A DNA stretch of 64,000 nucleotides from Nitrosomonas marina (GCF_900111605.1 NZ_FOIA01000013.1:31394-95393), one strand, 5' to 3'. Counted from the stretch's first letter, positions 1-10,605 are shown. Notes: generated from the letters alone by a model not told the origin. Program-made: numbers and translations.

Positions 1-1
1 G

Positions 2-1459
2 ATTTATCAGGAACAGGTGATGCAGATTGCCCAAGTGATCGGAGGATACAGTCTGGGCAGCGCTGATTTGCTGCGACGCGCTATGGGCAAGAAAAAAGTA
101 GAGGAAATGGCGCAGCAACGCGATATTTTTGTCGCCGGTGCGGTAAAAAACGGTGTGGATGAAACAAAAGCGTCAGAATTGTTTCGTCTGATGGAAAAAT
201 TTGCCGGTTATGGGTTCAACAAATCGCACGCCGCAGCGTATGCGCTCATCGCCTATCAGACTGCTTTTCTGAAAGCGCACTATCCCGCTGAGTTCATGGC
301 GGCCTGTTTGTCGGCCGATATGGACGATACCGACAAGGTTTATATTTTCATTCAGGACAGTCTGGCAAATGAATTGATGATTCAGCCACCCGATATCAAT
401 CAGTCGGACTACCGGTTTGTGCCGACCGGCGCCAAAACAATCCGGTATGGACTTGGCGCGGTAAAGGGGACGGGTGAATCAGCGATAAACGCCATACTTG
501 CAACCCGCAGTAAAGGCGGTGCGTTCATTGATCTGTTCGACTTCTGCAACCGCGTGGATCGGCGCATCATCAACCGGCGTGTGATCGAATCGCTCATCCG
601 TGTCGGTGCATTCGATTGTCTGAATGGCGACCGGTCCAGCCTGCTGGCTTCGGTTGGCATTGCGCTGGAAGCGGCGGAGCAGTCAAGCCGCTCCGCCAAT
701 CAGTCAACTCTGTTTGATAGCCAGGACGATTTGACACTGCAACCGACTTTGATATCAGCTTCGCCGTGGTCGGATCGGGAGACGCTCCAGCATGAAAAAC
801 AAGGCCTCGGTTTTTATTTCAGTGGACACCTGTTTGAAACCTATGCCCGTGATGTCCGTCCATTTGTCCGCACAACGCTCGATCGGCTATCAGCACAGCG
901 CGAGACGCAGCTCATCGCGGGAATCATTCATGATGTTCGTGTTCAGATGACGCGGCGTGGCCGAATGGCCGTCATCGGCCTTGGCGACGGTACGGCCTCA
1001 GTCGAACTGATTGTATTTGATGAATTGTTTAACGAAAACCGCAACTGGCTCAAGGAGGATCAATTGCTGGTGGCGCAGGCGAAAATCGGTATTCGCGGCC
1101 AGTATAATGACCAGGAAAGCAGCGACGAACTGCGTATAACCGCGGAGAAGCTGTACAATCTTTCCGGTATCCGCACGCATTTTGCCAAACGGATCAGGTT
1201 GCGCGTCAACTCTGAAACGCTGCCGACGACTGCCACATTAAAAAATCTGTTGACACCTTATGCCGGCCGGGGTCGGCCCGATCAACCGGTACAGCCAGTC
1301 GACATACAGTCGTTGTGTCCGGTTTCTCTGGTATACCAAAATCAGCAGGCAGTTTGCGAGATTGTGCTGGGTGATGGCTGGCGGGTAAATCTGGACGATC
1401 AGCTGCTGCACACATTAAACCGGCATTTAAAGGCCGAAAATGTCGAAATTGTCTATTGA
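2..1459 (+). CDS. dnaE: DNA polymerase III alpha subunit (C-terminal part, 5' end outside window)
   Basis: This is the end of the replicative polymerase catalytic subunit. The frame is open from base 2 and reads straight into the window edge, so the gene is partial at its 5' end; the first ATG at 17 is internal. The segment has the typical MMQIAQVIGGYSLG and FAGYGFNKSHAAAYALIAYQ stretches of the polymerase/fingers region, then the helix-hairpin-helix part (YGLGAVKGTGESAI). An OB-fold follows around RGRMAVIGLGDGTASVELIVFDE, and a C-terminal domain of the kind that contacts tau. It ends at TGA 30 bp before the convergent sucB stop. Family identity is clear from motif order; nothing odd is seen in the retained part. 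Confidence 0.97.
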   Translation: MYQEQVMQIAQVIGGYSLGSADLLRRAMGKKKVEEMAQQRDIFVAGAVKNGVDETKASELFRLMEKFAGYGFNKSHAAAYALIAYQTAFLKAHYPAEFMAACLSADMDDTDKVYIFIQDSLANELMIQPPDINQSDYRFVPTGAKTIRYGLGAVKGTGESAINAILATRSKGGAFIDLFDFCNRVDRRIINRRVIESLIRVGAFDCLNGDRSSLLASVGIALEAAEQSSRSANQSTLFDSQDDLTLQPTLISASPWSDRETLQHEKQGLGFYFSGHLFETYARDVRPFVRTTLDRLSAQRETQLIAGIIHDVRVQMTRRGRMAVIGLGDGTASVELIVFDELFNENRNWLKEDQLLVAQAKIGIRGQYNDQESSDELRITAEKLYNLSGIRTHFAKRIRLRVNSETLPTTATLKNLLTPYAGRGRPDQPVQPVDIQSLCPVSLVYQNQQAVCEIVLGDGWRVNLDDQLLHTLNRHLKAENVEIVY

Positions 1460-1488
1460 TATTGCAAAGTGGTAGCAGTCGCCGGTTT

Positions 1489-2856
1489 TCAGGTCTCCAG
1501 CAGCGGGCTCGTTGGGTATTCGAGCGCCTCTTTCATCGCCCCCAGTGCCAGCACCGCCTCACGCCCGTCTATGATGCGATGATCGTACGATAACGCCAGA
1601 TAATTTATCGGGCGGATTACGATCTGGCCATTTTCAACCACGGGTCGTTCCTTGGTTGCATGAATGCCCAAAATGGCGCTTTGCGGGGGATTGATAATTG
1701 GCGTGGACAGCATGGAACCGAACACACCGCCATTGGTAATCGAAAATGTCCCACCCGTTAATTCTTCAAGGGTTAATTTGCCGTCACGCGCACGTCTGGC
1801 AAAATCCGAAATTTGCGTTTCGATCTGCGCAAATGTCATGCGGTCGGCGTTACGCAGGATCGGCACTACAAGGCCGCGTGGGCTGCCAACGGCAATGCCG
1901 ATATCGTAGTAATCATGGTAGATGATTTCGTTGCCCTCAACCGAGGCGTTGACAATGGGGTATTTTTTGAGCGCGGCAACGACTGCTTTGACAAAAAACG
2001 ACATAAAACCAAGCTTGACGCCGTGCTCTTTTTCAAATTCATTACGATAACGGGTGCGCAGGTTGATGACCGCCTGCATGTTTACTTCGTTGAATGTCGT
2101 CAAAATTGCTGCGGTCGACTGCGATTGCACCAGACGTTCTGCAATACGCATACGCAAGCGTGACATGCTTACCCGGCGATCAATCCGCTCACTGGCTTCA
2201 CCGGTTTCACGGCTTTGCCGGGTTTGTTCCGCCTGCTTTTCTTCATCCACTTCGGCCTGTTCTTCAGCAGACCGTTCAGTCTGGGTTTCGCCGGATGCCG
2301 CTTCCTGTTCGTCCTCGGTTTTATGGTCGATATAAGCCTGCACGTCTTCGCGGGTAATTCGTCCGCCACGCCCTGTTCCCTGGATAGACCGTGTTTCTGA
2401 TGCTTTCAGCTGATTTTCTTCAACCAGTTTCCGTGCGGCCGGCATCAGCATCGGAATTGTTGGATCTGCTTTACGTTCGGTCTTTTGTCCCTGGTCCCGG
2501 TCACTCCCCTCATCTTCGTCGGGCGCTGATTCGTCTTTTGTTGACTGCTTAGTAGATTTTTTTTGCGTATCCTTCGAAGCGGTTGTGTCGGATTCTGCAT
2601 CGGTATCGTTGTCAGCCGCTTCGGTATCGATCTTGGCGATGACTTCTCCACTGGTTACGGTTTCGCCGTCGCCTTTGATAATTTCCTTTAAAACGCCTGC
2701 CTTGGGCGCGGGTAACTCCAGAACGACTTTATCTGTTTCTATATCGATCAGATTTTCATCACGCTCGACCTTTTCGCCCTTTTTTTTGTGCCATGTTATC
2801 AGTGTCGCTTCGGCCACAGATTCTGACAATGCGGGCACTTTAACCTCTACTAACAT
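1489..2856 (-). CDS. sucB: 2-oxoglutarate dehydrogenase E2, dihydrolipoyllysine succinyltransferase
   Basis: E2 core of the 2-oxoglutarate dehydrogenase complex; it moves the succinyl group from E1 to CoA via lipoyl-lysine. The order of domains is an N-terminal lipoyl domain (residues ~1-75, with lysine in the ETDKVVLELPA turn), a linker, a peripheral-subunit-binding domain (~135-175, GRGGRITREDVQAYI) and a catalytic domain with the SYDHRIIDGREAV active-site motif near the end. The two linkers are unusually rich in Glu, Asp, Lys, Gln and Thr rather than Ala/Pro. At 455 residues it is longer than most SucB proteins (~405), mainly because of the linkers. Only 15 bp separate it from sucA, so they are surely cotranscribed. 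The E3 gene is not adjacent. Confidence 0.96.
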   Translation of the reverse strand: MLVEVKVPALSESVAEATLITWHKKKGEKVERDENLIDIETDKVVLELPAPKAGVLKEIIKGDGETVTSGEVIAKIDTEAADNDTDAESDTTASKDTQKKSTKQSTKDESAPDEDEGSDRDQGQKTERKADPTIPMLMPAARKLVEENQLKASETRSIQGTGRGGRITREDVQAYIDHKTEDEQEAASGETQTERSAEEQAEVDEEKQAEQTRQSRETGEASERIDRRVSMSRLRMRIAERLVQSQSTAAILTTFNEVNMQAVINLRTRYRNEFEKEHGVKLGFMSFFVKAVVAALKKYPIVNASVEGNEIIYHDYYDIGIAVGSPRGLVVPILRNADRMTFAQIETQISDFARRARDGKLTLEELTGGTFSITNGGVFGSMLSTPIINPPQSAILGIHATKERPVVENGQIVIRPINYLALSYDHRIIDGREAVLALGAMKEALEYPTSPLLET

Positions 2857-2871
2857 TTTACTCTCCGTAGA

Positions 2872-5721
2872 CTAGATTTTTTCTCGGAATGCAGCTTCAA
2901 TTACCTCATTTTGTTGCATTTTATGTTTGGCAAGATAACCGACTGACGGTGAAGCTGAAGAGGGACGAAGTGCATAACCCAGCGTTTGCGAGGATTTCAT
3001 ATTTCGCAGCAGGTAATGTTGTATGCGGTGCCATGCACCCTGATTGCCGGGTTCTTCCTGACACCAGATCACCTCTTTGGCTTTACTGTAGCGTTTGATT
3101 TCCTGTTTGAATTCTTCATGGGGAAAAGGATACAGCTGCTCCAATCGGATAATCGCCATATCGGTTATTTCCTGCGCTTGCCGGTGTGCTCTCAGCTCAT
3201 AATATATTTTTCCACTGCATACTATCAGGCGTTTGACCTGTTTTGGTTCCAGTTTTTCTGTTTCGGATATTACCGGGTAAAACCTGCCGCTGGACAGTTC
3301 TTCCAGAGTCGATACCGATTCCTTGTGACGCAGCATGCTTTTCGGGCTCATGATAATCAGCGGCTTGCGCAACGGGCGAATCATCTGTCGCCGCAACAGA
3401 TGAAACATTTGTGCTGGCGTGGAAGGAATGCATACCTGTATGTTATAGTCCGCACAAAGCTGTAAAAACCGTTCCAGTCGTGCGGAGGAGTGCTCCGGTC
3501 CCTGACCTTCATAGCCATGGGGCAGCATCATCACCAGACCGCACAAACGTCCCCATTTGGCTTCGCCGGATGCGATGAACTGATCGATGACAACTTGTGC
3601 GCCATTGGCAAAATCGCCGAACTGCGCTTCCCAGATGACCAGTTCCTGCGGCTGCGCGGTAGTGTAGCCATACTCAAATCCCAGAACGGCTTCTTCAGAC
3701 AAAATGGAGTTGATTGCGGTAAAATCAGGTTGGCCGGGCGATATATGACGTAACGGCACGTAAATATTTCTATCTTCGAGCGAAGTATCCTGATTGTGTA
3801 ATACAGCATGTCTGTGAAAAAAAGTACCACGTTCCGAATCCTGTCCGGAAATCCGTACAGGAAATCCTTCATACAGCAACGCAGCATATGCCAGATTTTC
3901 TGCCATGCCCCAGTCCAGTGGCTGTTTTCCCTGCCCCATCAGACGGCGGTCGTCAATAATCTTCTCAACCCGCTTGTGCAATATGAATTTTTCCGGAATA
4001 TCCGTTAAACGCACGGCCAGCTGCTTCAGTATATCCAGTGAAATTCCCGTTTTTACGGGCTGGTTCCATTTGAAAGGTTTTTTGAATGCTGCCCAGTTAA
4101 CAGAAAAAGGGGACTTGTAGTTGTAACGAATTTTTTTGTTCGGATTGACGCCAGCGTCCATTGCTTCACGGTATGCTTGTACCATGGCGTCAGCTTCCCC
4201 TTTTTTGATAACACCTTCGTCCTCCAGCTTTTCTGCATAGCGCTGGCGCGTTCCGGGATGCTGGCTGATAATCTGATACATTTTGGGTTGCGTTACCATT
4301 GGATCGTCCTGCTCGTTGTGGCCGAGACGACGAAAACAGACCATGTCGATGACGACATCCTTGTGGAATTTCATTCGGAAATCCAGGGCGAGTTCGGTAA
4401 TCATGCTTACCGCTTCGGGGTCGTCACCGTTTACATGGAAAACGGGTGCCTCGATCATTTTGGCGACATCGGTGCAGTATAGCGTGGAACGGCTCTCACG
4501 CGGATCGGATGTGGTAAAGCCAATCTGGTTGTTGATGATGATGTGTATTGTGCCGCCCGTGCCATAGCCGCTTGTCTGTGACAGATTCAGCGTTTCCATG
4601 ACGACACCCTGGCCGGCAAAAGCAGCGTCGCCGTGAATCAGAACTGGCAGTACTTTGTCGCCCTGGCGATCATGAAAGCGGTGCTGGCGTGCGCGTACAG
4701 AGCCTTCTACCACTGGGTTGACTATTTCCAGGTGCGACGGATTAAACGCCAAGGCAAGGCGCACCACGCCATCCGGCGTATTAACTGCCGAGGAGAATCC
4801 CTGATGATATTTCACATCGCCTGACGGTAGATCTTCCACATATTTTTCTTCAAACTCGCGAAAAAGATCTGCGGGCATTTTACCGAGCGTATTTACCAGT
4901 ACATTCAGTCTGGCGCGATGTGCCATACCGATGACAATTTCATCGATGCGTAGCTTCCCGGCGCAGGCAACCAGACAGTCAAGCAGGGGAATCAGGCTTT
5001 CGTTACCCTCGCCTGAGAACCGTTTCTGACCGATGTAGCGGGTGTGCAGGTATCGCTCCAGTCCTTCTGCAGCGCTCAGTCTCTCGAGAATAAATTTCTT
5101 GTATTCATGGCTGTAATCCGGATTGGATCGTTTGGTTTCCAGTCTGCTTTGCAGCCAGCGCTTTTGTTCCACGGAAGAAATGTACATATACTCGGCGCCG
5201 ACAGGACCGCAATACGTTTCCCTGAGAATCTGAAGAATATCGCGTAGCGGTGCGTGATCCGGGCCTGCCAGGGAGCCCGTATTGAATACGGTATCCATGT
5301 CTTTGTCGGAGAATCCGAAGTTGCTCGGATCGAGTTCCATTCGTAGCGGCTTGTCCTCGAACTGCAGAGGATCCAGTGCCGCCTGGCTCAAGCCAAGATA
5401 GCGATACATGTTGATCAGCTGGAGCACCGCGACCTGCTTGCGGTCATTGGTATCGGTCTGGATGACTTCCGGCAAAACAATCATGCCGTCAAGTTTGCCG
5501 GGTTTTCCTTCTCTTGCCGGTTGCTGTTGCTGCTTGTCAGCGGTACCGGCGCTTTTTACCAGTTGATTGACGGACAGGCCCGGTGTTTGCTGAATTTTAT
5601 CAAAGTATTCACGCCATGCCGGTTCGACCGAAACGGGGTTATGCAGGTATTCTTCGTACATTGCCTCAACAAAAGGGGCGTTAGTGCCGAACAGCATGGA
5701 ATCCTGCGACCGTTTATTCAT
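2872..5721 (-). CDS. sucA: 2-oxoglutarate dehydrogenase E1 component
   Basis: Thiamine-diphosphate-dependent E1 that decarboxylates 2-oxoglutarate and succinylates the E2 lipoyl group. At 949 residues it has the full length of the family. The N-terminal E2-binding segment, the HxxAFAGQG-type ThDP region (IHGDAAFAGQG, about residue 370), the NNQIGFTTSDP stretch (about 400) and the C-terminal transketolase domain (HGYEGQGPEHSSARLERFLQL) are all visible. It lies between gltA (29 bp upstream) and sucB (15 bp downstream), an arrangement typical of a TCA operon. In ammonia oxidisers the activity of this enzyme has been debated, but this reading frame is intact and has no missing key region that I can see. 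Confidence 0.97.
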   Translation of the reverse strand: MNKRSQDSMLFGTNAPFVEAMYEEYLHNPVSVEPAWREYFDKIQQTPGLSVNQLVKSAGTADKQQQQPAREGKPGKLDGMIVLPEVIQTDTNDRKQVAVLQLINMYRYLGLSQAALDPLQFEDKPLRMELDPSNFGFSDKDMDTVFNTGSLAGPDHAPLRDILQILRETYCGPVGAEYMYISSVEQKRWLQSRLETKRSNPDYSHEYKKFILERLSAAEGLERYLHTRYIGQKRFSGEGNESLIPLLDCLVACAGKLRIDEIVIGMAHRARLNVLVNTLGKMPADLFREFEEKYVEDLPSGDVKYHQGFSSAVNTPDGVVRLALAFNPSHLEIVNPVVEGSVRARQHRFHDRQGDKVLPVLIHGDAAFAGQGVVMETLNLSQTSGYGTGGTIHIIINNQIGFTTSDPRESRSTLYCTDVAKMIEAPVFHVNGDDPEAVSMITELALDFRMKFHKDVVIDMVCFRRLGHNEQDDPMVTQPKMYQIISQHPGTRQRYAEKLEDEGVIKKGEADAMVQAYREAMDAGVNPNKKIRYNYKSPFSVNWAAFKKPFKWNQPVKTGISLDILKQLAVRLTDIPEKFILHKRVEKIIDDRRLMGQGKQPLDWGMAENLAYAALLYEGFPVRISGQDSERGTFFHRHAVLHNQDTSLEDRNIYVPLRHISPGQPDFTAINSILSEEAVLGFEYGYTTAQPQELVIWEAQFGDFANGAQVVIDQFIASGEAKWGRLCGLVMMLPHGYEGQGPEHSSARLERFLQLCADYNIQVCIPSTPAQMFHLLRRQMIRPLRKPLIIMSPKSMLRHKESVSTLEELSSGRFYPVISETEKLEPKQVKRLIVCSGKIYYELRAHRQAQEITDMAIIRLEQLYPFPHEEFKQEIKRYSKAKEVIWCQEEPGNQGAWHRIQHYLLRNMKSSQTLGYALRPSSASPSVGYLAKHKMQQNEVIEAAFREKI

Positions 5722-5750
5722 TACTGGTAGTCCTGTCCTTCAGTTAGCTA

Positions 5751-7049
5751 TTAATTACGAAAATCAGTCGGAACATCACGCATGGGGGTGCCAGTATACA
5801 ACTGGCGCGGACGTCCGATCTTGTAGTCAGGATCGGAAATCATTTCATTCCATTGAGCAACCCAGCCCACTGTGCGTGCCATTGCAAAAATTGCGGTGAA
5901 CATAATGGTTGGAATGCCTAGGGCGCGTTGGACGATGCCGGAATAAAAATCGACGTTTGGATAAAGTTTTCTGGAAATAAAATAATCGTCCTCGAGGGCA
6001 ATTCTTTCAAGTTCCAAAGCGAGTTTGAATAGCCGGTCATTTTCAAGGCCCAGTACGTTCAACACTTCATGACAGGTCTCGCGCATTAATTTTGCACGGG
6101 GATCGAAATTTTTATACACGCGGTGACCAAAACCCATCAGCCGGGAGTTTTCATTCGGATCTTTGGCGCGTTTGATATAGTCATTGATGCGGGAAACGTC
6201 GCCGATTTCCTCGAGCATGTGAAGACAGGCCTCATTTGCGCCGCCATGCGCTGGTCCCCATAAACAGGCAATGCCGGCAGCGATACAGGCAAACGGGTTG
6301 GCACCGCTGGAACCAGCCAGTCGTACCGTGGATGTTGAAGCATTCTGCTCATGATCGGCATGCAGAATCAGAATACGGTCAAGTGCGCGTACAATTTTCG
6401 GGTCGGCTTTATAGCGCTCTGTAGGTAATGAGAACATCATGTGCAGAAAGTTTTCAGCATAGCTGAGGTCGTTGCGCGGATAGACATATGGCTGACCGAT
6501 GTTGTATTTATACGCCATCGCGGCGATAGTCGGCATTTTTGCTATCAATCGCATTGCAGACAATTCACGATGGCTGGCATCGGAAATATCCAGCGCATCA
6601 TGATAAAACGCAGACAAAGCACCCACGACACCCACCATGACAGCCATTGGGTGAGCATCCCTGCGAAATCCGCTGAAAAGTTTGACCAGCTGTTCATGCA
6701 ACATAGTATGATGCTTGATGACACCATCGAATTCGGCCTTTTCTGTCGCTTTTGGCAATTCTCCATGCAACAGGAGGTAACAGATTTCGATAAAATCGCA
6801 TTGTCTTGCGAGTTGTTCGATCGGATAACCGCGATATAGCAGAACACCTTTTCCGCCATCAATAAACGTGATTTCGGAACTATTGCTGGCAGTCGATAAA
6901 AAACCCGGATCATAGGTAAACAAACCACTTTTGGCATGTAATTTGCGGATATCCACCACATCGGGACCCATGGTGCCGGATATGACAGGAAGCTCAATGG
7001 CTTCGCCGCCAGTGCTAAGACTCAAGGTTGCTGTACCTTTTTGCGTCAT
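5751..7049 (-). CDS. gltA: Citrate synthase, type II
   Basis: Condenses acetyl-CoA and oxaloacetate to citrate. At 432 residues it matches the hexameric type II enzyme of Gram-negative bacteria. Catalytic regions are present: [15 protein letters not shown] (first His), [15 protein letters not shown] (second His and substrate Arg) and [14 protein letters not shown] (Asp). The N-terminal beta domain with [18 protein letters not shown] is complete. It lies between sdhE (131 bp upstream) and sucA (29 bp downstream) on the same strand. The 131-bp gap could hold a promoter, but I see no strong -35/-10 pair there. Confidence 0.97.
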   Translation of the reverse strand: MTQKGTATLSLSTGGEAIELPVISGTMGPDVVDIRKLHAKSGLFTYDPGFLSTASNSSEITFIDGGKGVLLYRGYPIEQLARQCDFIEICYLLLHGELPKATEKAEFDGVIKHHTMLHEQLVKLFSGFRRDAHPMAVMVGVVGALSAFYHDALDISDASHRELSAMRLIAKMPTIAAMAYKYNIGQPYVYPRNDLSYAENFLHMMFSLPTERYKADPKIVRALDRILILHADHEQNASTSTVRLAGSSGANPFACIAAGIACLWGPAHGGANEACLHMLEEIGDVSRINDYIKRAKDPNENSRLMGFGHRVYKNFDPRAKLMRETCHEVLNVLGLENDRLFKLALELERIALEDDYFISRKLYPNVDFYSGIVQRALGIPTIMFTAIFAMARTVGWVAQWNEMISDPDYKIGRPRQLYTGTPMRDVPTDFRN

Positions 7050-7180
7050 ATTAGTTCTCCATGTATTGCATCAATTCGATCACCGAATATTTTGTTATAT
7101 TACCGTTACCTGCACGTTACTTATTGTAGCAATAAAATACTGTATGCTTTTGTTTGCACGCAGTCGAGCTTCAAAATCGA

Positions 7181-7414
7181 CTAACTTTCCTGCAATAATT
7201 TTAATACCGGCAATTGATCATCGTCTATCGCTGATTTCCTGGCGCAGATCATGTCCCATAAATCACTGTCGGACAATGACAGCAGTCTATCGAACTGTAA
7301 CAGTTCTTTTGTACTGAGTTGCCGGTAATGTTTATCCATAAAACGCAGTAAAATAATATCCAGTTCCAACATACCCCGGCGGCAGCGCCAGCGAGCGCGT
7401 TCAAATTCCTTCAT
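7181..7414 (-). CDS. sdhE: Succinate dehydrogenase assembly factor SdhE (YgfY family)
   Basis: A small five-helix protein that promotes covalent FAD attachment to the SdhA flavoprotein. The 77-residue length and the RRGMLELD motif (family signature RGxxE) identify it. Its ATG overlaps the sdhB stop in an ATGA arrangement (7411-7414), which implies translational coupling. The sdhA gene it serves is not in this window, although sdhB is immediately upstream. Confidence 0.92.
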   Translation of the reverse strand: MKEFERARWRCRRGMLELDIILLRFMDKHYRQLSTKELLQFDRLLSLSDSDLWDMICARKSAIDDDQLPVLKLLQES

Positions 7415-8106
7415 ATCGTCCTTTTGACCATCATATCTTTTATTTTGCCGATTGCTTCAGTTGGATTGAGACCTTTTGGACATGCATCCACGCAATTCAT
7501 GATCGAATGGCAACGAAACAGGCGGTAGGGGTCTTCAAGATAATCGAGCCGTTCAGCGGTCGCCTGATCACGGCTGTCGGCAAGAAAGCGGTAAGCCTGC
7601 AACAATCCCGCAGGGCCGACAAATTTGTCCGGATTCCACCAGAAAGATGGGCAGGCGGTTGAACAGCAAGCGCATAATATACATTCGTATGCGCCCTCTA
7701 ATGCTGCGCGCTCTTCAGGTGACTGCAGACGTTCTGTTTCCGGTGGCGGGTTGTTGTTGATCAAATACGGCTTGATCGAGTGATATTGATTGAAAAACTG
7801 GGTCATATCGACGATCAGGTCGCGAACCACCGGCAATCCCGGTAGCGGGCGTATTTCAATGGGTTGTTTCAGGTTTTTTAGCGGCGTGATACATGCCAGC
7901 CCGTTGCGGCCGTTGATATTCATCGCGTCCGAACCGCACACACCTTCCGAGCATGAACGTCTTAAACTCAAACTGTCATCAACGGATTTAATTCGCAGGA
8001 GCGCATCCAGCAGCATTTTATCGGTTGCCGCCAATTCGATCTCATAATCCTGCATGTACGGTTTTTCATCTTTATCAGGATCATATCGGTATATGGAAAA
8101 TTTCAT
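7411..8106 (-). CDS. sdhB: Succinate dehydrogenase iron-sulfur subunit
   Basis: Carries electrons from SdhA to the membrane quinone site. Three cluster motifs are seen: the 2Fe-2S set RRSCSEGVCGSDAMNINGRNG, the 4Fe-4S set CILCACCSTACP and the 3Fe-4S set CHSIMNCVDACPKG. At 231 residues it is full length. It is followed by sdhE and gltA. The gene expected upstream, sdhA, is absent: 166 bp further the next gene is der. The operon is therefore split from sdhCDA, or the rest of the operon lies elsewhere. Confidence 0.96.
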   Translation of the reverse strand: MKFSIYRYDPDKDEKPYMQDYEIELAATDKMLLDALLRIKSVDDSLSLRRSCSEGVCGSDAMNINGRNGLACITPLKNLKQPIEIRPLPGLPVVRDLIVDMTQFFNQYHSIKPYLINNNPPPETERLQSPEERAALEGAYECILCACCSTACPSFWWNPDKFVGPAGLLQAYRFLADSRDQATAERLDYLEDPYRLFRCHSIMNCVDACPKGLNPTEAIGKIKDMMVKRTI

Positions 8107-8272
8107 CGCAGACTCCTATTTCTATGTACACAATTACTTCGAATCCAGGCGCGATTACGAAACCAAGATTGCAGTTTAACAGATGGATGTTGATATGACA
8201 CAGCTTAAAACGAATGGGTTCTTAGAAAGCTGTTTCGACCACCTGATCTGCCTGATCCGGTATGACGGTCTT

Positions 8273-9673
8273 TTAACCATATTTTTTCCGGTTTCGTCGA
8301 CGGCGGTTGCGCGCACGTCGTACCTCCGTTTCGGAAGGTGGCGCAGACTTTTTGTCCGCATACGGATTATGTCCGGCCTTGAAAGTAATGCGTAAGGGTG
8401 TTCCGGTAAGCTTAAAAGCCTCGCGAAAAAAGTTTTCGAGATAGCGCCGATAAGTATCCGGCACGTGTTCGAGCATGCTCCCGTGTATCACTACAATCGG
8501 TGGGTTCGTGCCGCCCTGATGCGCATAGCGCAATTTGGGGCGGGACATTCCACCGCGTGGTGGTGCGTGTTTCTCTACTGCCGCATGCAAGGCGCGTGTT
8601 AATTGCGGCGTGGATAAGTCAGTCATTGCCGCTGCGTACGCCTGGTTGACCGACACCAGTAATCTCAGCGTGCCGGTTCCTTTGAGCGCGGATATGAAGT
8701 GCAGTTTGGCAAAGTTGAGAAACCCGAGTTTTCGCGCCAGTTCGTGTTTGATACATTCGCGTTGATACTGATCCAGTCCGTCCCATTTGTTGATTGCGAC
8801 AACCAGCGCTTTTCCCGACTGTAATATGAAATCGGCAATATGTGCGTCCTGTTCGGCAATTTCACTTCTGGCGTCAAGCACCAGAACGACGACATTGGCG
8901 TCTTCAATGGCTTGTAATGTTTTGATGGCTGAAAACTTTTCAACAGTTTCTTTGACTTTGCCCCGCTTTCGCAAACCCGCTGTATCGATTAGCGTGTACT
9001 GTATGCCGTCGTGTTCGAAATCAATGTAAATACTGTCGCGTGTAGTGCCAGGCTGATCAAAGGCAATTACGCGCTCTTCACCCAGCAGGGTATTGACCAG
9101 CGTTGACTTGCCCACGTTGGGACGGCCAACGATCGCAATTTTTGGGTGTTTACTGATTTGCCCGGCTTCTTCTTCAAGGACAGGGAAATCTGCAAGTGCC
9201 AATGCAACCAGCTCATTTACATGATCGCCGTGCAGCGCCGAGATAGCATGGGGTTTACCAAGGCCGAGTTCAAAAAATTCGGCGGTAATAACGTCGTCAA
9301 CCATGCCTTCAGCCTTGTTGACAACCAGCAGAATGTTGCGGTCTTTTTTTCGCAGCTGTTCGGCAATGATTTTATCTTGCGCGGTTATACCCTGACGGGC
9401 GTCCACAATGAACAATGCTTTGTCGGCCTCGTCGATTGCCTGCAGTGATTGTTGAGCCATCGCATGCATGATGCCGGTGCTGGCGACCGGTTCCAGTCCG
9501 CCGGTGTCCATGACCAGATACGGTCTGTCACCAATCCTGCCATGTCCGTAGCGCCGGTCGCGTGTAAGTCCGGGTATATCCGCCACGAGTGCATCACGGC
9601 TGCGCGTCAGTCGGTTAAAAAGCGTGGATTTGCCGACATTGGGGCGGCCGACCAGGACGAGCGTAGGTTTCAT
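8273..9673 (-). CDS. der: Ribosome-assembly GTPase Der (EngA)
   Basis: Essential tandem GTPase that matures the 50S ribosomal subunit. Two G domains are visible, each with a [10 protein letters not shown]-loop (starting about residue 8 and about 185), each with its DxPG switch ([12 protein letters not shown] and [11 protein letters not shown]). Further G motifs are NKAEG and NKWDG, and a C-terminal KH-like domain ends in a basic tail rich in Arg/Lys. The start is placed at ATG 9673, which opens with [14 protein letters not shown] as in the family. A longer reading to 9739 adds 22 residues without homology. At 466 residues the length is usual. Confidence 0.95.
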   Translation of the reverse strand: MKPTLVLVGRPNVGKSTLFNRLTRSRDALVADIPGLTRDRRYGHGRIGDRPYLVMDTGGLEPVASTGIMHAMAQQSLQAIDEADKALFIVDARQGITAQDKIIAEQLRKKDRNILLVVNKAEGMVDDVITAEFFELGLGKPHAISALHGDHVNELVALALADFPVLEEEAGQISKHPKIAIVGRPNVGKSTLVNTLLGEERVIAFDQPGTTRDSIYIDFEHDGIQYTLIDTAGLRKRGKVKETVEKFSAIKTLQAIEDANVVVLVLDARSEIAEQDAHIADFILQSGKALVVAINKWDGLDQYQRECIKHELARKLGFLNFAKLHFISALKGTGTLRLLVSVNQAYAAAMTDLSTPQLTRALHAAVEKHAPPRGGMSRPKLRYAHQGGTNPPIVVIHGSMLEHVPDTYRRYLENFFREAFKLTGTPLRITFKAGHNPYADKKSAPPSETEVRRARNRRRRNRKKYG

Positions 9674-9844
9674 TTTGGTTGGTAGGTAACTGAGTGATCG
9701 CAAGTTTGAGCAGTCAGCAAGTTTTGCTATATGCTTCAATAAAATAGTTATCAGGCTATGATGAATTGCTAGAGTGGTAATGCGTTATACGACAGTTTTA
9801 CAACCGACTTGTTCGATTTCTATAGGTGTAACACCTGCAAGGTT

Positions 9845-10576
9845 CTATTGCTGGTCAGCTGTGGCCGCACTTTGCAACCGCTCTTCAATTGCTTCAGCCG
9901 GTATCATGCCGCCGACAATGGACCCATCGGCAAAAATTAATGTGGGTGTGCCTGTAACCCTGTTTTCCTGACCTGATCTGACCAGCGTTGGCAGTGGTGT
10001 CTCGCAATCCTTGTCTTTTGGCTTGATACCCCTGAGCATAAAATCATCCCAGGCTTTGATTTGGTCCTGTGCACACCAGATCGAGGTGGATAATTCCATT
10101 GAACCTCTTAATACCGGATACAGCAGTGTGTAAATCGTTACGTCGGTAATATTCAGCAGTTCTTTTTCCAGTTGCTTGCAGTAAGGACAGTTGGGGTCGG
10201 TGAAAACGGCGAGCTTGCGTTCGCCGTTACCCTTGACGATCTTAATGGCAAATTCAAGCGGTAGTGTATCAAGCGGAACCCTGCGTGCTGCCTTGATTTC
10301 CTGTAAGCGTTCATTGGTGACGCTGGTTCTCGTCTTGGTATCGACAATGTGTCCAAAGAAAAAATACTCGGCTTTCTCATCGGTATAAAAAAGTTCGCCA
10401 CCAACCAGGGCTTCATACAAGCCCAGATAAGGGGTTTTACGCAGGCTTTCAATTTTCGCACCTGGAAAATGCGGAGCCAGGGCTTTTCTGACAGCATCTT
10501 CATCCGCCAGGGCTGGGCTGGAAAAAAAACAAATTAACAGAATTAAAACGAATTGCTTTAAATGTGCTGCATGCAT
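9845..10576 (-). CDS. dsbC: Periplasmic thiol:disulfide isomerase DsbC
   Basis: Disulfide isomerase of the periplasm. It has a Sec signal peptide (hydrophobic run QFVLILLICFF ending SSPALA, about 24 residues), an N-terminal dimerisation domain and a thioredoxin-fold domain with the CPYC active site (DPNCPYCKQLEKEL). A second Cys pair, as in DsbC, is present (WCAQD ... KDKDCETP). The cis-proline loop appears as VTGTPTLIFADG. At 243 residues it has standard length. It lies 29 bp from the ubiquinone hydroxylase on the same strand, so the two may be cotranscribed. Confidence 0.93.
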   Translation of the reverse strand: MHAAHLKQFVLILLICFFSSPALADEDAVRKALAPHFPGAKIESLRKTPYLGLYEALVGGELFYTDEKAEYFFFGHIVDTKTRTSVTNERLQEIKAARRVPLDTLPLEFAIKIVKGNGERKLAVFTDPNCPYCKQLEKELLNITDVTIYTLLYPVLRGSMELSTSIWCAQDQIKAWDDFMLRGIKPKDKDCETPLPTLVRSGQENRVTGTPTLIFADGSIVGGMIPAEAIEERLQSAATADQQ

Positions 10577-10605
10577 AATTATTATGGCTCCTTGTAAATT
10601 TCAGA

